A stretch of DNA of 64,000 nt from Pseudothauera rhizosphaerae (GTDB lineage: Bacteria; Pseudomonadota; Gammaproteobacteria; Burkholderiales; Rhodocyclaceae). Under the pieces are notes generated by a model. It ran no database searches. It was not told the origin of the DNA and worked only from the letters and a program-made list of their open reading frames with translations. This document shows, piece after piece, positions 35,914 through 44,206 of this stretch (the first letter of the stretch is position 1; each line of letters opens with the position of its first letter). The stretch covers positions 248,001 to 312,000 of the forward strand of contig NZ_SSOD01000003.1 of the NCBI RefSeq assembly GCF_004801305.1, in the 5' to 3' direction. The position numbers and the translations under genes were made by a program.

Positions 35914-36240
35914 ATGCGCTGGCCCCTGATCATCCTCGCCCTGCTGGCGGTCGTCCTGCAATACCCGCTATGGCTGGGCAAGGGAGGCTGGCTGCGGGTC
36001 TGGGAAGTGGACTCCCAACTGCAGGCCCAGCGTGCCGCCAATCACCAGCTCGAACAGCGCAACGCGGCGCTGGCCGCCGAGGTGGACGACCTCAAGTCCG
36101 GCAACGAGGCCGTCGAGGAGCGGGCGCGCTACGAACTGGGCCTGACCCGGCCGGGGGAAATCTACGTGCATGTGCCGCAGAAACCGGGTACGAAGCAGGG
36201 CGCGGACGAAAAGGCCTCTTCCGGGGCAGCCGTCGAGTAG
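35914..36240 (+). CDS. ftsB: Cell division protein FtsB
   Basis: This 108-residue bitopic protein has an N-terminal membrane helix (residues 3-18), then a leucine/alanine/glutamine coiled coil (about 30-68) and the R-Y-E-L-G-L-x-R-P-G-E motif. FtsB forms the FtsQLB complex that activates septal peptidoglycan synthesis. Position after eno is conserved. The TAG stop is the first triplet of a REP element. Confidence 0.93.
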   Translation: MRWPLIILALLAVVLQYPLWLGKGGWLRVWEVDSQLQAQRAANHQLEQRNAALAAEVDDLKSGNEAVEERARYELGLTRPGEIYVHVPQKPGTKQGADEKASSGAAVE

Positions 36241-36308
36241 GAGCGGGCTTGCCCGCGATGGCGGCCTTTGCATTCCCGCCAGCCGTATCGCGGCCAAGGC
36301 CGCTCCTA
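36238..36308. repeat. REP inverted pair between ftsB and the CBS-domain gene
   Basis: TAGGAGCGGGCTTGCCCGCGA (36238-36258, 21 bases in total) is matched by an inverted copy with GGCCTTGGCC as its hairpin top at 36288-36308. Each copy is itself a stem (GCGGGC/GCCCGC and GCGGCC/GGCCGC). This is a second REP family, different from the one at 13232, and it separates convergent genes. Confidence 0.88.
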
Positions 36309-36324
36309 CGATACCGGCCAGCTT

Positions 36325-36759
36325 TCACAGCAGTTCGGTGATCGTCTCGCGCTGTTCGAGTTCCGCCTCGAAGGCGACCATCTCCAGTCCCAGCGCGTCG
36401 CGCGCCGAGATCATCCCCACCGGCCGGCCGTCCTCGACCACCGGCACGTGGCGGAAGCCGTTGTCGTGCATCAGGTGCAGCGCATGGCCGAGGGGCTGGG
36501 ACGGCGTGAGGGCGAGGGGATCGCGGGTCATCACATCTTCGATGGGGGTGCGGTCCGGGTCCAGCCCGTCGGCCAGCACCCGCGCGAGGGCGTCCCGTTC
36601 CGTGAAGATGCCGGCCAGACGTCCGTCGCCGGCGACGATCATGATGGAACCGACGCGGCGCTCCGTCATCAGCCGGCTGGCCTCCCGCACCGAAATCGTT
36701 CCCCGGGCGGTCAGGATGGGCTGGCCGCGTACCACTTCGCTGATCTTGCGTGCAGGCAT
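36325..36759 (-). CDS. Tandem CBS-domain protein
   Basis: This 144-residue protein consists of two CBS repeats (about residues 12-65 and 75-130) with G-S-I-M-I-V and R-H-V-P-V-V-E-D-G-R-P-V-G-M-I strands. Stand-alone CBS pairs bind adenine nucleotides and often regulate another protein. The ATG at 36759 follows AAGGAGAACGAGAC, a clear ribosome site; an upstream in-frame ATG at 36822 lacks one. It ends just inside the REP pair shared with ftsB. Confidence 0.9.
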   Translation of the reverse strand: MPARKISEVVRGQPILTARGTISVREASRLMTERRVGSIMIVAGDGRLAGIFTERDALARVLADGLDPDRTPIEDVMTRDPLALTPSQPLGHALHLMHDNGFRHVPVVEDGRPVGMISARDALGLEMVAFEAELEQRETITELL

Positions 36760-36853
36760 GTCTCGTTCTCCTTGGGTGGTGGTGTCGTCGTCCCGGTGAA
36801 TCCGGGCTTCTTGTTCATGCATGGCATTCCGCGGATGCCGCTGCAGGTCTGGA

Positions 36854-37414
36854 TCAGTTGCTCGCCAGCAGGCTGCGGGCGCCGTCGATGCGCTGCGCGA
36901 AGTACGGGTTGTCCAGCCGTTCGATGCGGATGCGCCCGCGGCTCGACGGTGCGTGGATGAAGCGGCCGTCGCCCATGTATACGCCCATGTGGCTGTGGCG
37001 GCGGTTCTGCGTGTTGAAGAAGACGAGATCGCCGGGCTGCAGGTCGGCGACGCCGATGGGACGGGTGCGTTCGGCGATCTGCGCGGCGTTGTGGGGCAGG
37101 CGTTGTCCGGACACCTGCTCGACGATGTAGCTCACCATGCCGCTGCAGTCCAGCCCGGCCTCCGGGTTGCGGCCACCGAAGCGGTAGCCCACGTCCAGCA
37201 GGCCGAGGGCGAAGATCACCATCTCCCGGCTTTGGGATTGGTCTTCCAGGGTGAAGTAGCTGTTCTGCGGCGCGCTGCGGCGTGGCGTGGCGCTGGTATC
37301 GGCCGTGGGGGGCGGAAGGGTGGTGCAGGCCGACAGCAGTGCCGCCGCCGCGGCCGGCAGGAGGTGCCGGATGCGAAGCTGCGGAGCGGAAGGCTGGGCG
37401 GCGGACGGACGCAT
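36854..37414 (-). CDS. NlpC/P60 lipoprotein endopeptidase
   Basis: This 186-residue protein carries a lipobox L-L-S-A-C (Cys30) and an NlpC/P60 domain with Cys90 in L-D-C-S-G-M, His142 in S-H-M-G-V-Y and His154 in F-I-H-A-P-S. It probably cleaves peptide stems of peptidoglycan at the outer membrane, like Spr/MepS. The spacing of the catalytic triad is normal. Confidence 0.92.
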   Translation of the reverse strand: MRPSAAQPSAPQLRIRHLLPAAAAALLSACTTLPPPTADTSATPRRSAPQNSYFTLEDQSQSREMVIFALGLLDVGYRFGGRNPEAGLDCSGMVSYIVEQVSGQRLPHNAAQIAERTRPIGVADLQPGDLVFFNTQNRRHSHMGVYMGDGRFIHAPSSRGRIRIERLDNPYFAQRIDGARSLLASN

Positions 37415-37459
37415 GGGCGCAAAGATAGTCCAGCCGCCCGGCCGTCGTCCAGCGCGGGT

Positions 37460-38158
37460 TTACTCGGTGAGTTCGATGGTGCCGTTCACCGTCACGCCGA
37501 CCTGGCTTTCGCCCGCCTCGATGGGGGCCGGCGCGGCTTCCGCGGCGGCCATGGCGGCGCGTATGCGGGGCATGGGCTGGTAACCCGACTCGCCGATGCC
37601 CAGGTGGCGGATGCGATAGGGCTTGCCCAGCGTGTTCGCCACCAGTTGCGCGCGCTGCTCGAAGGCGCGGATGGCATCCACCGTGGCGTCGTCGAGGGCC
37701 TTGCGGCGGGTTTCCGGCGCCGGCTCCAGACCGATCTGCGACACCGCCAGCGTGGATTGCAGCTTGCCCAGCAGTTCGGACAGGGCGGCGATGTCGCGGC
37801 TTTCCAGGCGGATTTCCGAGCGCATGCGCCAGCCCTCGATCTGGCGGCCGTTCTTGCCGTACACCGGCCAGGTCTGGGTGCTGCCGGACTGGGTCTTGAC
37901 GGTCGTGTAGGCGCGCGCGGTGTCGAGGGCGGCGGCGATGGCGCGGTTGACCTGGCGCGCCACCGCGGCCGGGCTGGCGTCGCTGGCTTCGAAGTAGGCG
38001 GTGGCGACTGCCAGGTCGTTGGCCGCCGGGCGCGTGGCGGCGGCTGCGAGGTCTATCGTCGTGGCCTGGTTCGCGGCGGGCGCCTGGGCGCAGGCGTTGC
38101 CGGCGGACAGGGCACCGGCGAGGAGCAGGACGGGCAGGGTGCGGGTGGTCAGGGACAT
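37460..38158 (-). CDS. SIMPL (DUF541) domain periplasmic protein
   Basis: This 232-residue exported protein has a signal peptide ending near A-C-A-Q-A (about residue 25) and a SIMPL domain with the I-G-x-S-G-Y-Q-P-M-P-R segment at its end. Family members such as BP26 and Oxidative-stress defence proteins form periplasmic or outer-membrane assemblies of uncertain function. The ATG at 38158 has GGAAAGG upstream and gives a cleaner signal peptide than the ATG at 38200. Confidence 0.83.
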   Translation of the reverse strand: MSLTTRTLPVLLLAGALSAGNACAQAPAANQATTIDLAAAATRPAANDLAVATAYFEASDASPAAVARQVNRAIAAALDTARAYTTVKTQSGSTQTWPVYGKNGRQIEGWRMRSEIRLESRDIAALSELLGKLQSTLAVSQIGLEPAPETRRKALDDATVDAIRAFEQRAQLVANTLGKPYRIRHLGIGESGYQPMPRIRAAMAAAEAAPAPIEAGESQVGVTVNGTIELTE

Positions 38159-38239
38159 GGCGGGCCTTTCCGGATGGGAGGAAGGCCATTTATACCGCAC
38201 GGCTGCCCGCCTGCCGCGTGCTCCGGGTGTAAGCGCTTG

Positions 38240-38779
38240 TCAGCGCCCGTTGAACGGATCGATGTGGCGCAATTCGGCCGCGTAGCGTCGGGCGTTGTCC
38301 ACGTAGTGGGCGGCGTTGGCTCTGAGCTTGGCGATGTCCTCGTCGGAGAGTTCGCGGATGATGCGCCCCGGGGAGCCGACCACCAGCGAGCGGTCGGGGA
38401 TGACCTTGCCTTCGGGAATCAGCGCGTTGGCGCCGATGATGCAGTTCCTGCCGATCACCGCGTGGTTGAGTATCACCGCGTTGATGCCGATCAGGCTGCC
38501 GCCGCCCACGGTGCAACCGTGCAGCATCACCATGTGGCCGATGGTCACGTCCGCGCCGATGACGAGCGGCACGCCGTCGTCGTTGTGCAGGATGGAGCCG
38601 TCCTGGATGTTGGTGCCGTTGCCGATGGTGATGGGATCGTTGTCGCCGCGGATCACCACGTTGTACCAGATGCTGACGTCGCGCCCGGCTTCGACCCGGC
38701 CGATCACGGTGGCGTTGTCGGCGACCCAGGAGCCTTCGCCGAAGCGCGGCGCATGGTCGCCCAGTGCGTAGATTGCCAT
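38240..38779 (-). CDS. Gamma-carbonic-anhydrase-like hexapeptide protein (YrdA/PaaY type)
   Basis: This 179-residue left-handed beta-helix protein has repeated hexapeptides and the metal-site pattern R-G-D-N, then H-N-D, I-G-H-x-V-x-L-H-G-C. These histidines match the zinc ligands of gamma-type carbonic anhydrases. In this subfamily carbonic anhydrase or thioesterase activity has been reported for some members only. It is the last clear gene on this strand before rlmJ on the other. Confidence 0.9.
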   Translation of the reverse strand: MAIYALGDHAPRFGEGSWVADNATVIGRVEAGRDVSIWYNVVIRGDNDPITIGNGTNIQDGSILHNDDGVPLVIGADVTIGHMVMLHGCTVGGGSLIGINAVILNHAVIGRNCIIGANALIPEGKVIPDRSLVVGSPGRIIRELSDEDIAKLRANAAHYVDNARRYAAELRHIDPFNGR

Positions 38780-38975
38780 TGACTGTTCTCTCGGTTCTCC
38801 GGCAGGCGAGGCGTTCACCCGCGGAAAGGGGCGCAATCATAGCAATTGCTGCGCCGCGTGAAAACCTGCCGTAACGTCAAAAGCCGCCTTGCATCAAGCA
38901 CTTCCGATGCCGTGGTGATGGGGGTGTTAACATGGGGCGAACGCTTTCGCCGCAACCTTTCTTCGCAACCCCTCC

Positions 38976-39821
38976 ATGCTCAGCTACCGCCACGCCTTCC
39001 ACGCCGGCAATCACGCCGACGTCCTCAAGCATTTCCTGCTCATCGAACTGCTCGACTACTACAACCGCAAGGACAAGCCCTGGTGGTACATCGATACCCA
39101 CGCCGGGGCGGGCTGTTATGCGCTGGACAGCGAGCAGGCGGCGAAGAATGCCGAGCACGCGGCCGGGGTAGGACGGCTGTGGCAACGCGAGGACGTGCCC
39201 GAACTGCTGAAGCCTTATCTGGAAGCCGTGGGCCAGTTCAACCCCCACGGCCGGCTCAATTTCTATCCCGGCTCCCCGGCGTTGGCGATGACCCGGTTGC
39301 GGGCGCAGGACCGCATGCACCTGTTCGAGCTGCATCCGGCCGACGTGGAACTGCTGCAGAGGACTTTCGCCGGCGAGCAGGAGCGTGTGAGCGTGCGCAA
39401 GGCCGACGGCTTTTCCGCCCTGCGCGCCCTGTTGCCGCCGCCGAGCCGGCGTGCGGTGGTGCTGATCGACCCGCCCTACGAGGTCAAGGACGACTATCGC
39501 CGCGTCGTGGACGTCCTCGCCGAGGGTCTGCGCCGTTTCCCCACCGGCACCTTCGCGGTGTGGTATCCCATGCTTGCGCGGGCGGACGCGCGCAAGCTGC
39601 CCGACAGGCTCGCGGCCCTGGGCGCCGAGAGCTGGCTGGACGTGCGCCTGGCGGTGCGCCATCCGCCGCGCGACGGCTTCGGCATGTTCGGCAGCGGCGT
39701 GTTCGTGGTCAATCCGCCCTGGGTGCTGCCCGAACGCCTGGAGGCGGTGATGCCTTGGCTGGTGAAGCAATTGGCCGAGGACGAGGGCGCCGGTTTCGAC
39801 CTGGAGCACCACATCGAATGA
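38976..39821 (+). CDS. rlmJ: 23S rRNA (adenine-N6)-methyltransferase RlmJ
   Basis: This 281-residue enzyme methylates A2030 of 23S rRNA in E. coli numbering. The start M-L-S-Y-R-H-A-F-H-A-G-N-H-A-D-V-L-K-H is diagnostic; the catalytic N6-adenine motif is D-P-P-Y-E, and I-D-T-H-A-G-A-G is the SAM-binding loop. The next gene starts within its stop codon (ATGA), so the two are coupled. Confidence 0.95.
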   Translation: MLSYRHAFHAGNHADVLKHFLLIELLDYYNRKDKPWWYIDTHAGAGCYALDSEQAAKNAEHAAGVGRLWQREDVPELLKPYLEAVGQFNPHGRLNFYPGSPALAMTRLRAQDRMHLFELHPADVELLQRTFAGEQERVSVRKADGFSALRALLPPPSRRAVVLIDPPYEVKDDYRRVVDVLAEGLRRFPTGTFAVWYPMLARADARKLPDRLAALGAESWLDVRLAVRHPPRDGFGMFGSGVFVVNPPWVLPERLEAVMPWLVKQLAEDEGAGFDLEHHIE

Positions 39822-40174
39822 CACCCACCGACAGCCTCGAAACCCTGCGCGACGCGCTGCGCGAGTTCGCCGCGGCGCGGGAGTGGGAACAGTTCCACAC
39901 CCCCAAGAACCTGGCCATGGCCCTTTCCGGCGAGGCCGGCGAGGTGATCGAGCACTTCCAGTGGCTGACGGCGGAGCAGTCGGCGGCCTTGCCCGACGGG
40001 GTGCGCGGCGAGGTGGCCCTCGAACTGGCCGACGTGCTGCTGTACCTGGTGCGCCTGGCCGACGTGCTCGGCATCGACCTGGCCGAGGCGGCGCGGCGCA
40101 AGCTGGCGATCAACGCCGAGCGCTACCCGGTGGAGGCGGCGCGCGGCCGCGCGGACAAGTACGACCGCCTGTGA
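39818..40174 (+). CDS. MazG-like nucleotide pyrophosphohydrolase
   Basis: This 118-residue all-helical protein has the metal-binding pattern E-x-G-E-V-x-E (A-G-E-V-I-E-H-F) and a later E-L-A-D-V-L-L-Y, the E-E...E-x-x-D signature of MazG/RS21-C6 proteins. It probably hydrolyses non-canonical or excess dNTPs such as dCTP analogues. Coupled by 4-base overlap to rlmJ. Confidence 0.9.
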   Translation: MTPTDSLETLRDALREFAAAREWEQFHTPKNLAMALSGEAGEVIEHFQWLTAEQSAALPDGVRGEVALELADVLLYLVRLADVLGIDLAEAARRKLAINAERYPVEAARGRADKYDRL

Positions 40175-40187
40175 GCGGCGCGGCGGG

Positions 40188-40228
40188 TATTGTTACGTTT
40201 GGGTTAAGGGAATATTTCTGAAACAATA
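40188..40228. promoter_or_regulatory. AT-rich dyad ahead of the PiT transporter gene
   Basis: TATTGTT (40188-40194) and AACAATA (40222-40228) flank an AT-rich stretch containing TTAAGGGAATATTT. This probably marks the transporter promoter; no Pho box is evident. Confidence 0.35.
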
Positions 40229-40258
40229 CGCGCTTTTGCAGCGGGCGGGCATCGGCGC

Positions 40259-41842
40259 GTGGAACTTCAGCACATCAGTGAAATCGAGCGGGCGACGGAA
40301 AGCGGCCGCTCCGAACTCTTCAGGCTGGGCCTCGGCCTGCTCTTCCTGGTCGGCGTGATGCTCTACGCGACGATGCGCGGCGACGGCCAGCCCAGCCTGG
40401 TGCTGGTGATCGCCGCGCTGATCGGCGGCTACATGGCGATGAACATCGGCGCCAACGACGTGGCCAACAACGTCGGCCCGGCAGTCGGTTCCAGGGCGCT
40501 GACCATGGGCGGCGCGCTGGTGATCGCGGCCATCTTCGAGGCGGCAGGCGCGCTCATCGCCGGCGGCGAGGTGGTCGGCACCATTCGCAGCGGCATCATC
40601 GATCCGGCCAGCATCCAGAACAACGATACCTTCGTCTGGCTGATGATGGCCGCGCTGCTGGCCGGGGCCTTGTGGCTGAACGTCGCCACCGCCGTGGGGG
40701 CACCGGTGTCCACCACCCATTCCATCGTCGGCGCGGTGCTGGGCGCGGGCGTCGCAGCGAACGGCTTCGGCGTGGTGAACTGGTCGGTCATGGGGTCGAT
40801 CGCGGCAAGCTGGGTCGTCTCGCCGCTGATGGGCGGGCTGATCGCCGCCGGATTCCTGTACCTCATCAAGCACAGCGTCACCTACCAGGCGGACATGGTG
40901 GCCGCGGCGCGCAAGGTGGTGCCCCTGCTGGTGGCGCTGATGGCCTGGGTGTTCTGCACCTATCTCCTGCTCAAGGGGCTCGGCAAGCTGGTGACGGTCG
41001 GCTTCTTCGCTGCCGTCCTGCTCGGCCTGGCCTTTGCGGTGGTGGTTTACTTCATCGTCAAGCCGGCCGTCGAACGCCGTTCGCGCCAGATGAGCAATTC
41101 CAAGCAGAGCGTCAACAGCCTGCTCACCGTGCCGCTGATCTTCGCCGCGGGCCTGCTGAGCTTCGCCCACGGCTCCAACGACGTGGCCAACGCGGTGGGT
41201 CCGCTGGCCGCCATCGTGGACATCGTGACCCTGGGCCAGACGCAGATCAGCACCGATGCGCCGATTCCCCTGTGGGTGATGATGGTGGGCGCGCTGGGCA
41301 TCTCCCTGGGCCTGGCGCTCTACGGCCCGAAGCTGATCCGCACGGTGGGTTCCGAGATCACCGAGCTCGACCAGATGCGCGCCTTCTGCATCGCCATGGC
41401 GGCCACGCTGACGGTGATTCTCGCCAGCCAGCTCGGCCTGCCGGTGAGTTCCACCCACATCGCGGTGGGCGGAGTGTTCGGCGTCGGCTTCCTGCGCGAA
41501 TACCTCAAGCGCAACTACGACCGCATGGTGGCGGAGATCAAGGCGCACCATCCGGAGGGCGACCAAGTGGCGCTGGATGCCTTTCTGGCGCAGTTCGCCA
41601 AGGCCTCCATCAAGCGCAAGGGCGAGATGCTGCGCGACCTCAAGCGCAAGGCCAAGCTGCGCGAAGATCCGCTGAACCTGTCCAAGGGCGAGCGCAAGGG
41701 CCTGCGCAAGGTCTACAAGCGCGAACTGGTCAAGCGTTCGCACGTGATGCGCATCGCCGCGGCCTGGATCATCACCGTACCGGCGTCGGCGCTGATGGCG
41801 GCGATGCTGTTCTACATGATCCGCGGCATGCTGCTGCCCTGA
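40259..41842 (+). CDS. pit: Inorganic phosphate transporter, PiT family
   Basis: This 527-residue membrane transporter couples phosphate uptake to protons. It has about ten membrane helices in two halves, each with the PiT signature: G-A-N-D-V-A-N-N-V-G-P near residue 66 and G-S-N-D-V-A-N-A-V-G-P near residue 305. A basic cytoplasmic segment follows at about 445-500. The start is a GTG at 40259 because no upstream ATG exists in frame; the ribosome site is weak, so the exact start is uncertain. Confidence 0.92.
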   Translation: MELQHISEIERATESGRSELFRLGLGLLFLVGVMLYATMRGDGQPSLVLVIAALIGGYMAMNIGANDVANNVGPAVGSRALTMGGALVIAAIFEAAGALIAGGEVVGTIRSGIIDPASIQNNDTFVWLMMAALLAGALWLNVATAVGAPVSTTHSIVGAVLGAGVAANGFGVVNWSVMGSIAASWVVSPLMGGLIAAGFLYLIKHSVTYQADMVAAARKVVPLLVALMAWVFCTYLLLKGLGKLVTVGFFAAVLLGLAFAVVVYFIVKPAVERRSRQMSNSKQSVNSLLTVPLIFAAGLLSFAHGSNDVANAVGPLAAIVDIVTLGQTQISTDAPIPLWVMMVGALGISLGLALYGPKLIRTVGSEITELDQMRAFCIAMAATLTVILASQLGLPVSSTHIAVGGVFGVGFLREYLKRNYDRMVAEIKAHHPEGDQVALDAFLAQFAKASIKRKGEMLRDLKRKAKLREDPLNLSKGERKGLRKVYKRELVKRSHVMRIAAAWIITVPASALMAAMLFYMIRGMLLP

Positions 41843-41873
41843 ACCCTCCGCGCGAGCGGGTATCATCGGCGGC

Positions 41874-42203
41874 ATGACCGGATTCGAACTCTCGGCGCTC
41901 GTCCTCCTCGCCGCCCTTGCCTGGTTCTGGCTCGACAGCCTGAAGGCCCGCGAGGCGGGCATGGCGGAGGCGCGCGCGGCCTGCCGGCGGGAAGGGGTGC
42001 AGTTGCTGGACGAGACGGTGGCCTGCCGTTCTCTGCGCCTGGCGCGCGACGACGACGGCCACGCCGCACTGCGGCGCGTATATGAGTTCGAATACTCCGG
42101 CAGCGGCGACGACCGCTACCACGGCGCCGTGGTGCTGCTGGGGCGCGAGGTGGTCATGCTCGACGTGGGCGAGCACCGGCGCGCCGGCCAGCCGCTGCAT
42201 TGA
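41874..42203 (+). CDS. DUF3301 membrane-anchored protein
   Basis: This 109-residue protein has one N-terminal membrane helix (residues 5-21) and the DUF3301 pattern W-F-W-L-D-S-L-K-A-R-E, A-R-A-A-C-R-R-E-G-V-Q-L-L-D-E-T-V-A and R-R-V-Y-E-F-E-Y-S-G-S-G. Function unknown. It is found across beta- and gammaproteobacteria. Confidence 0.88.
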   Translation: MTGFELSALVLLAALAWFWLDSLKAREAGMAEARAACRREGVQLLDETVACRSLRLARDDDGHAALRRVYEFEYSGSGDDRYHGAVVLLGREVVMLDVGEHRRAGQPLH

Positions 42204-42216
42204 GAACAGTCGGACA

Positions 42217-42332
42217 TGCTGCACTGCAGCATCATACTTGATCGGAATCATAAGCCAATGGATTCGGGCCTTTCGGCGTGATTTTGCTCGCTTCCAAGGA
42301 GCACAAATAGCGTGTATTCTGCACTGCAGCAT
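42217..42332. repeat. Two CTGCACTGCAGCAT elements 100 bp apart
   Basis: TGCTGCACTGCAGCA (42217-42231) is a perfect 7-bp inverted repeat around one base. CTGCACTGCAGCAT recurs at 42319-42332, exactly 100 bases later. Both lie in a low-GC spacer before the HAD-like gene and look like regulator sites. The CTGC-N3-GCAG core resembles the element reported for PhaR-type regulators (resemblance only). Confidence 0.6.
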
Positions 42333-42380
42333 AAATAAACCCGTACTTCCGGAGCGATCTTTCCGGATCGAGGGCAAGCA

Positions 42381-42878
42381 ATGAGCAAGTACACGTACAT
42401 CTTCATGGATTTCGACGGTGTCACCCACCCCTGGGGCGAGGTGGAGGATTTCCGCTGTCTGCCCGCCGTCGAGGCGGTGATGCGCGAGTTCGACGAAGCG
42501 CGCATCGTCATCGCCGCGGACCAGCGCATGCTTTTCCCCCTGTCCGCCCTGAGCCTGCGCTTCGCGGAGGACATCCGGCCGCGCGTCGCGGGGACCACGC
42601 CCCAGCTCATCCCGAAGCGGGGCAGCGAGCTGCACGGCCTGCGCGAACGGGAAGCCATGCTGTGGCTGTCCCAGCACACGGCGGATTTCACCACCGCCGC
42701 CTGGTGTGCGGTGGACGACGCGCCGGGCAACTGGCTGACCCGCTCCCGCCTGGTTCTCACCGATTTCAAGCGTGGCTTCACCGAAGAGGACGCCGGTGCG
42801 CTGCGCCGCATGCTGGCCGATCTTCGTGCCGGCAAGGCAACGGCCGAACCGGTCAACCCGGCGCTGAGCTGGGCCTGA
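42381..42878 (+). CDS. HAD-like protein (HAD domain of Swiss Army Knife RNA-repair type)
   Basis: This 165-residue protein starts with the HAD nucleophile motif F-M-D-F-D-G-V-T-H-P. A later W-C-A-V-D-D-A segment fits the fourth HAD motif, and A-A-D-Q-R replaces the usual second motif. The compact size fits the HAD_SAK group, named from domains fused to RNA-repair enzymes; as a free protein its substrate is unknown. The upstream spacer is unusually AT-rich for this genome, and the gene converges on hpnE with a 9-base gap. Confidence 0.75.
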   Translation: MSKYTYIFMDFDGVTHPWGEVEDFRCLPAVEAVMREFDEARIVIAADQRMLFPLSALSLRFAEDIRPRVAGTTPQLIPKRGSELHGLREREAMLWLSQHTADFTTAAWCAVDDAPGNWLTRSRLVLTDFKRGFTEEDAGALRRMLADLRAGKATAEPVNPALSWA

Positions 42879-42887
42879 GCCGGGCGC

Positions 42888-44198
42888 TCAGTGCCCGGTG
42901 CGGGCGGCGAAGCGCAGTACCCGTTCCGCCGCGGCCGTGCCGGAACGTACGGCCGATTCCAGCGTGGCCGGGTAATCCGAATCCAGGTAGTCCCCCGCCA
43001 GCCATAGCCCCGGCACCGGGGTGCGGCAGCCGGGGCGCACCAGCCCCGGCCGGCAGGCGAAGGTGGCGCGCTTCTCGGTGATGGCCTGGCTCCACTGCGG
43101 GGCGGGCAGGCGGCGGCTGAGTTCGTCTTCCAGTTGCTTGTGCACGGCGAGGATCAGTTCCTCCCGGGACAGGGCCTCGTGGGCGCCATGGGCGCTGATC
43201 ACGCAGGCGACGAGGCCGGCGCGGCCGCCCAGCCGGCCGCGGTCGAAGGCCCACTGGGCCGGGGCGCCGGCCAGCCCGATCATCGGATGGGGCAGGTGCA
43301 CGCCGTCGCCCAGGGCCAGATAGACGGTGACGATGGGTTCGGAGGGCAGGGCGTCGATCTGCGCCGCCAGGCGTTCGCAATCGCCGGCCGAGGCGAGCAG
43401 GGCGCCGGCGTGGTGCGGGGCGGTGGCGATGACCACCTGGCGGTAGCCGCCGCGGCCCGGGTCGCCATCGAGGAAGAACTCCCCGTTTTCCCGGCGGATG
43501 CCTTCCACCGCGGTGCCGGTGCGCAGCTTGCCGCGGCGCACGGCCAGGAAGCGTGCGGCCGGCACGGGGAAGAGTTCGGACAGGTCGATACGCGGGATCA
43601 GCAGTTCGCTGGCGGCGGTGTGCGCCCCCAGGCTGTCCCGCAGCACGTTGGCGAAGATCTGCGCCGAGGCTTCGGCCGCCGGGGTGTTGAGGGCGGCCAC
43701 GCACAGGGGCTCCCAGATCAGCCGTATCAGCCGGGGCGTCTGGCGGGTCTGGCGCAGGAGTTCGGCGACGCTCTGCGCCGCCTCCACGCGCCACGCCCGT
43801 TTCTTCAGCCCCCGCATCAGCCGCAGCATGGCCAGCCGGTCCGCCCAGGCGAGACCGCGGGCGCGCAGCAGGCCCACGGCCAGGTGGAAGGGCGCGGGCA
43901 GGTGCGCGGCCTGCAGGTGGAGTTCGCCCGGCACGTGCAGCAGCAGCGGCAGGCGTTCCAGCGTCTTGGGCGACACGCCGGTGGTACGCAGCAGGCGGGT
44001 GAGTTCGCTGTAGGCCCCCAGCAGGATGTGCTGGCCGTTGTCCAGGCGGTGGCCGTCCTTGGCCACCACGCGGGCGCGTCCGCCCAGGGTGTGGGAACGT
44101 TCGAACACGGTGACCTGCACGCCGTGGCGGGCGAGTTCCACGGCGCAGGCGAGCCCGGCGTAGCCGGCACCGATGATGGCGACCTGATGGGGGACCAT
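42888..44198 (-). CDS. hpnE: Hydroxysqualene dehydroxylase
   Basis: This 436-residue FAD enzyme reduces hydroxysqualene to squalene. It has the Rossmann motif V-A-I-I-G-A-G-Y-A-G-L-A at residues 6-17, G-G-R-A-R, and a C-terminal L-W-L-A-G-D-Y-L-D-S-D-Y-P-A-T-L-E-S-A amine-oxidase-type FAD loop. It is the third gene of hpnC-hpnD-hpnE, 8 bases after hpnD. Squalene would feed hopanoid synthesis; the cyclase gene is not in this window. Confidence 0.93.
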   Translation of the reverse strand: MVPHQVAIIGAGYAGLACAVELARHGVQVTVFERSHTLGGRARVVAKDGHRLDNGQHILLGAYSELTRLLRTTGVSPKTLERLPLLLHVPGELHLQAAHLPAPFHLAVGLLRARGLAWADRLAMLRLMRGLKKRAWRVEAAQSVAELLRQTRQTPRLIRLIWEPLCVAALNTPAAEASAQIFANVLRDSLGAHTAASELLIPRIDLSELFPVPAARFLAVRRGKLRTGTAVEGIRRENGEFFLDGDPGRGGYRQVVIATAPHHAGALLASAGDCERLAAQIDALPSEPIVTVYLALGDGVHLPHPMIGLAGAPAQWAFDRGRLGGRAGLVACVISAHGAHEALSREELILAVHKQLEDELSRRLPAPQWSQAITEKRATFACRPGLVRPGCRTPVPGLWLAGDYLDSDYPATLESAVRSGTAAAERVLRFAARTGH

Positions 44199-44206
44199 GC
44201 CGCGCG

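Noticed and set aside
42381-42878. Candidate defence-system effector because of the HAD/RNA-repair family name
   Set aside because: No restriction, nuclease or sensor partner nearby; only the HAD domain is present.
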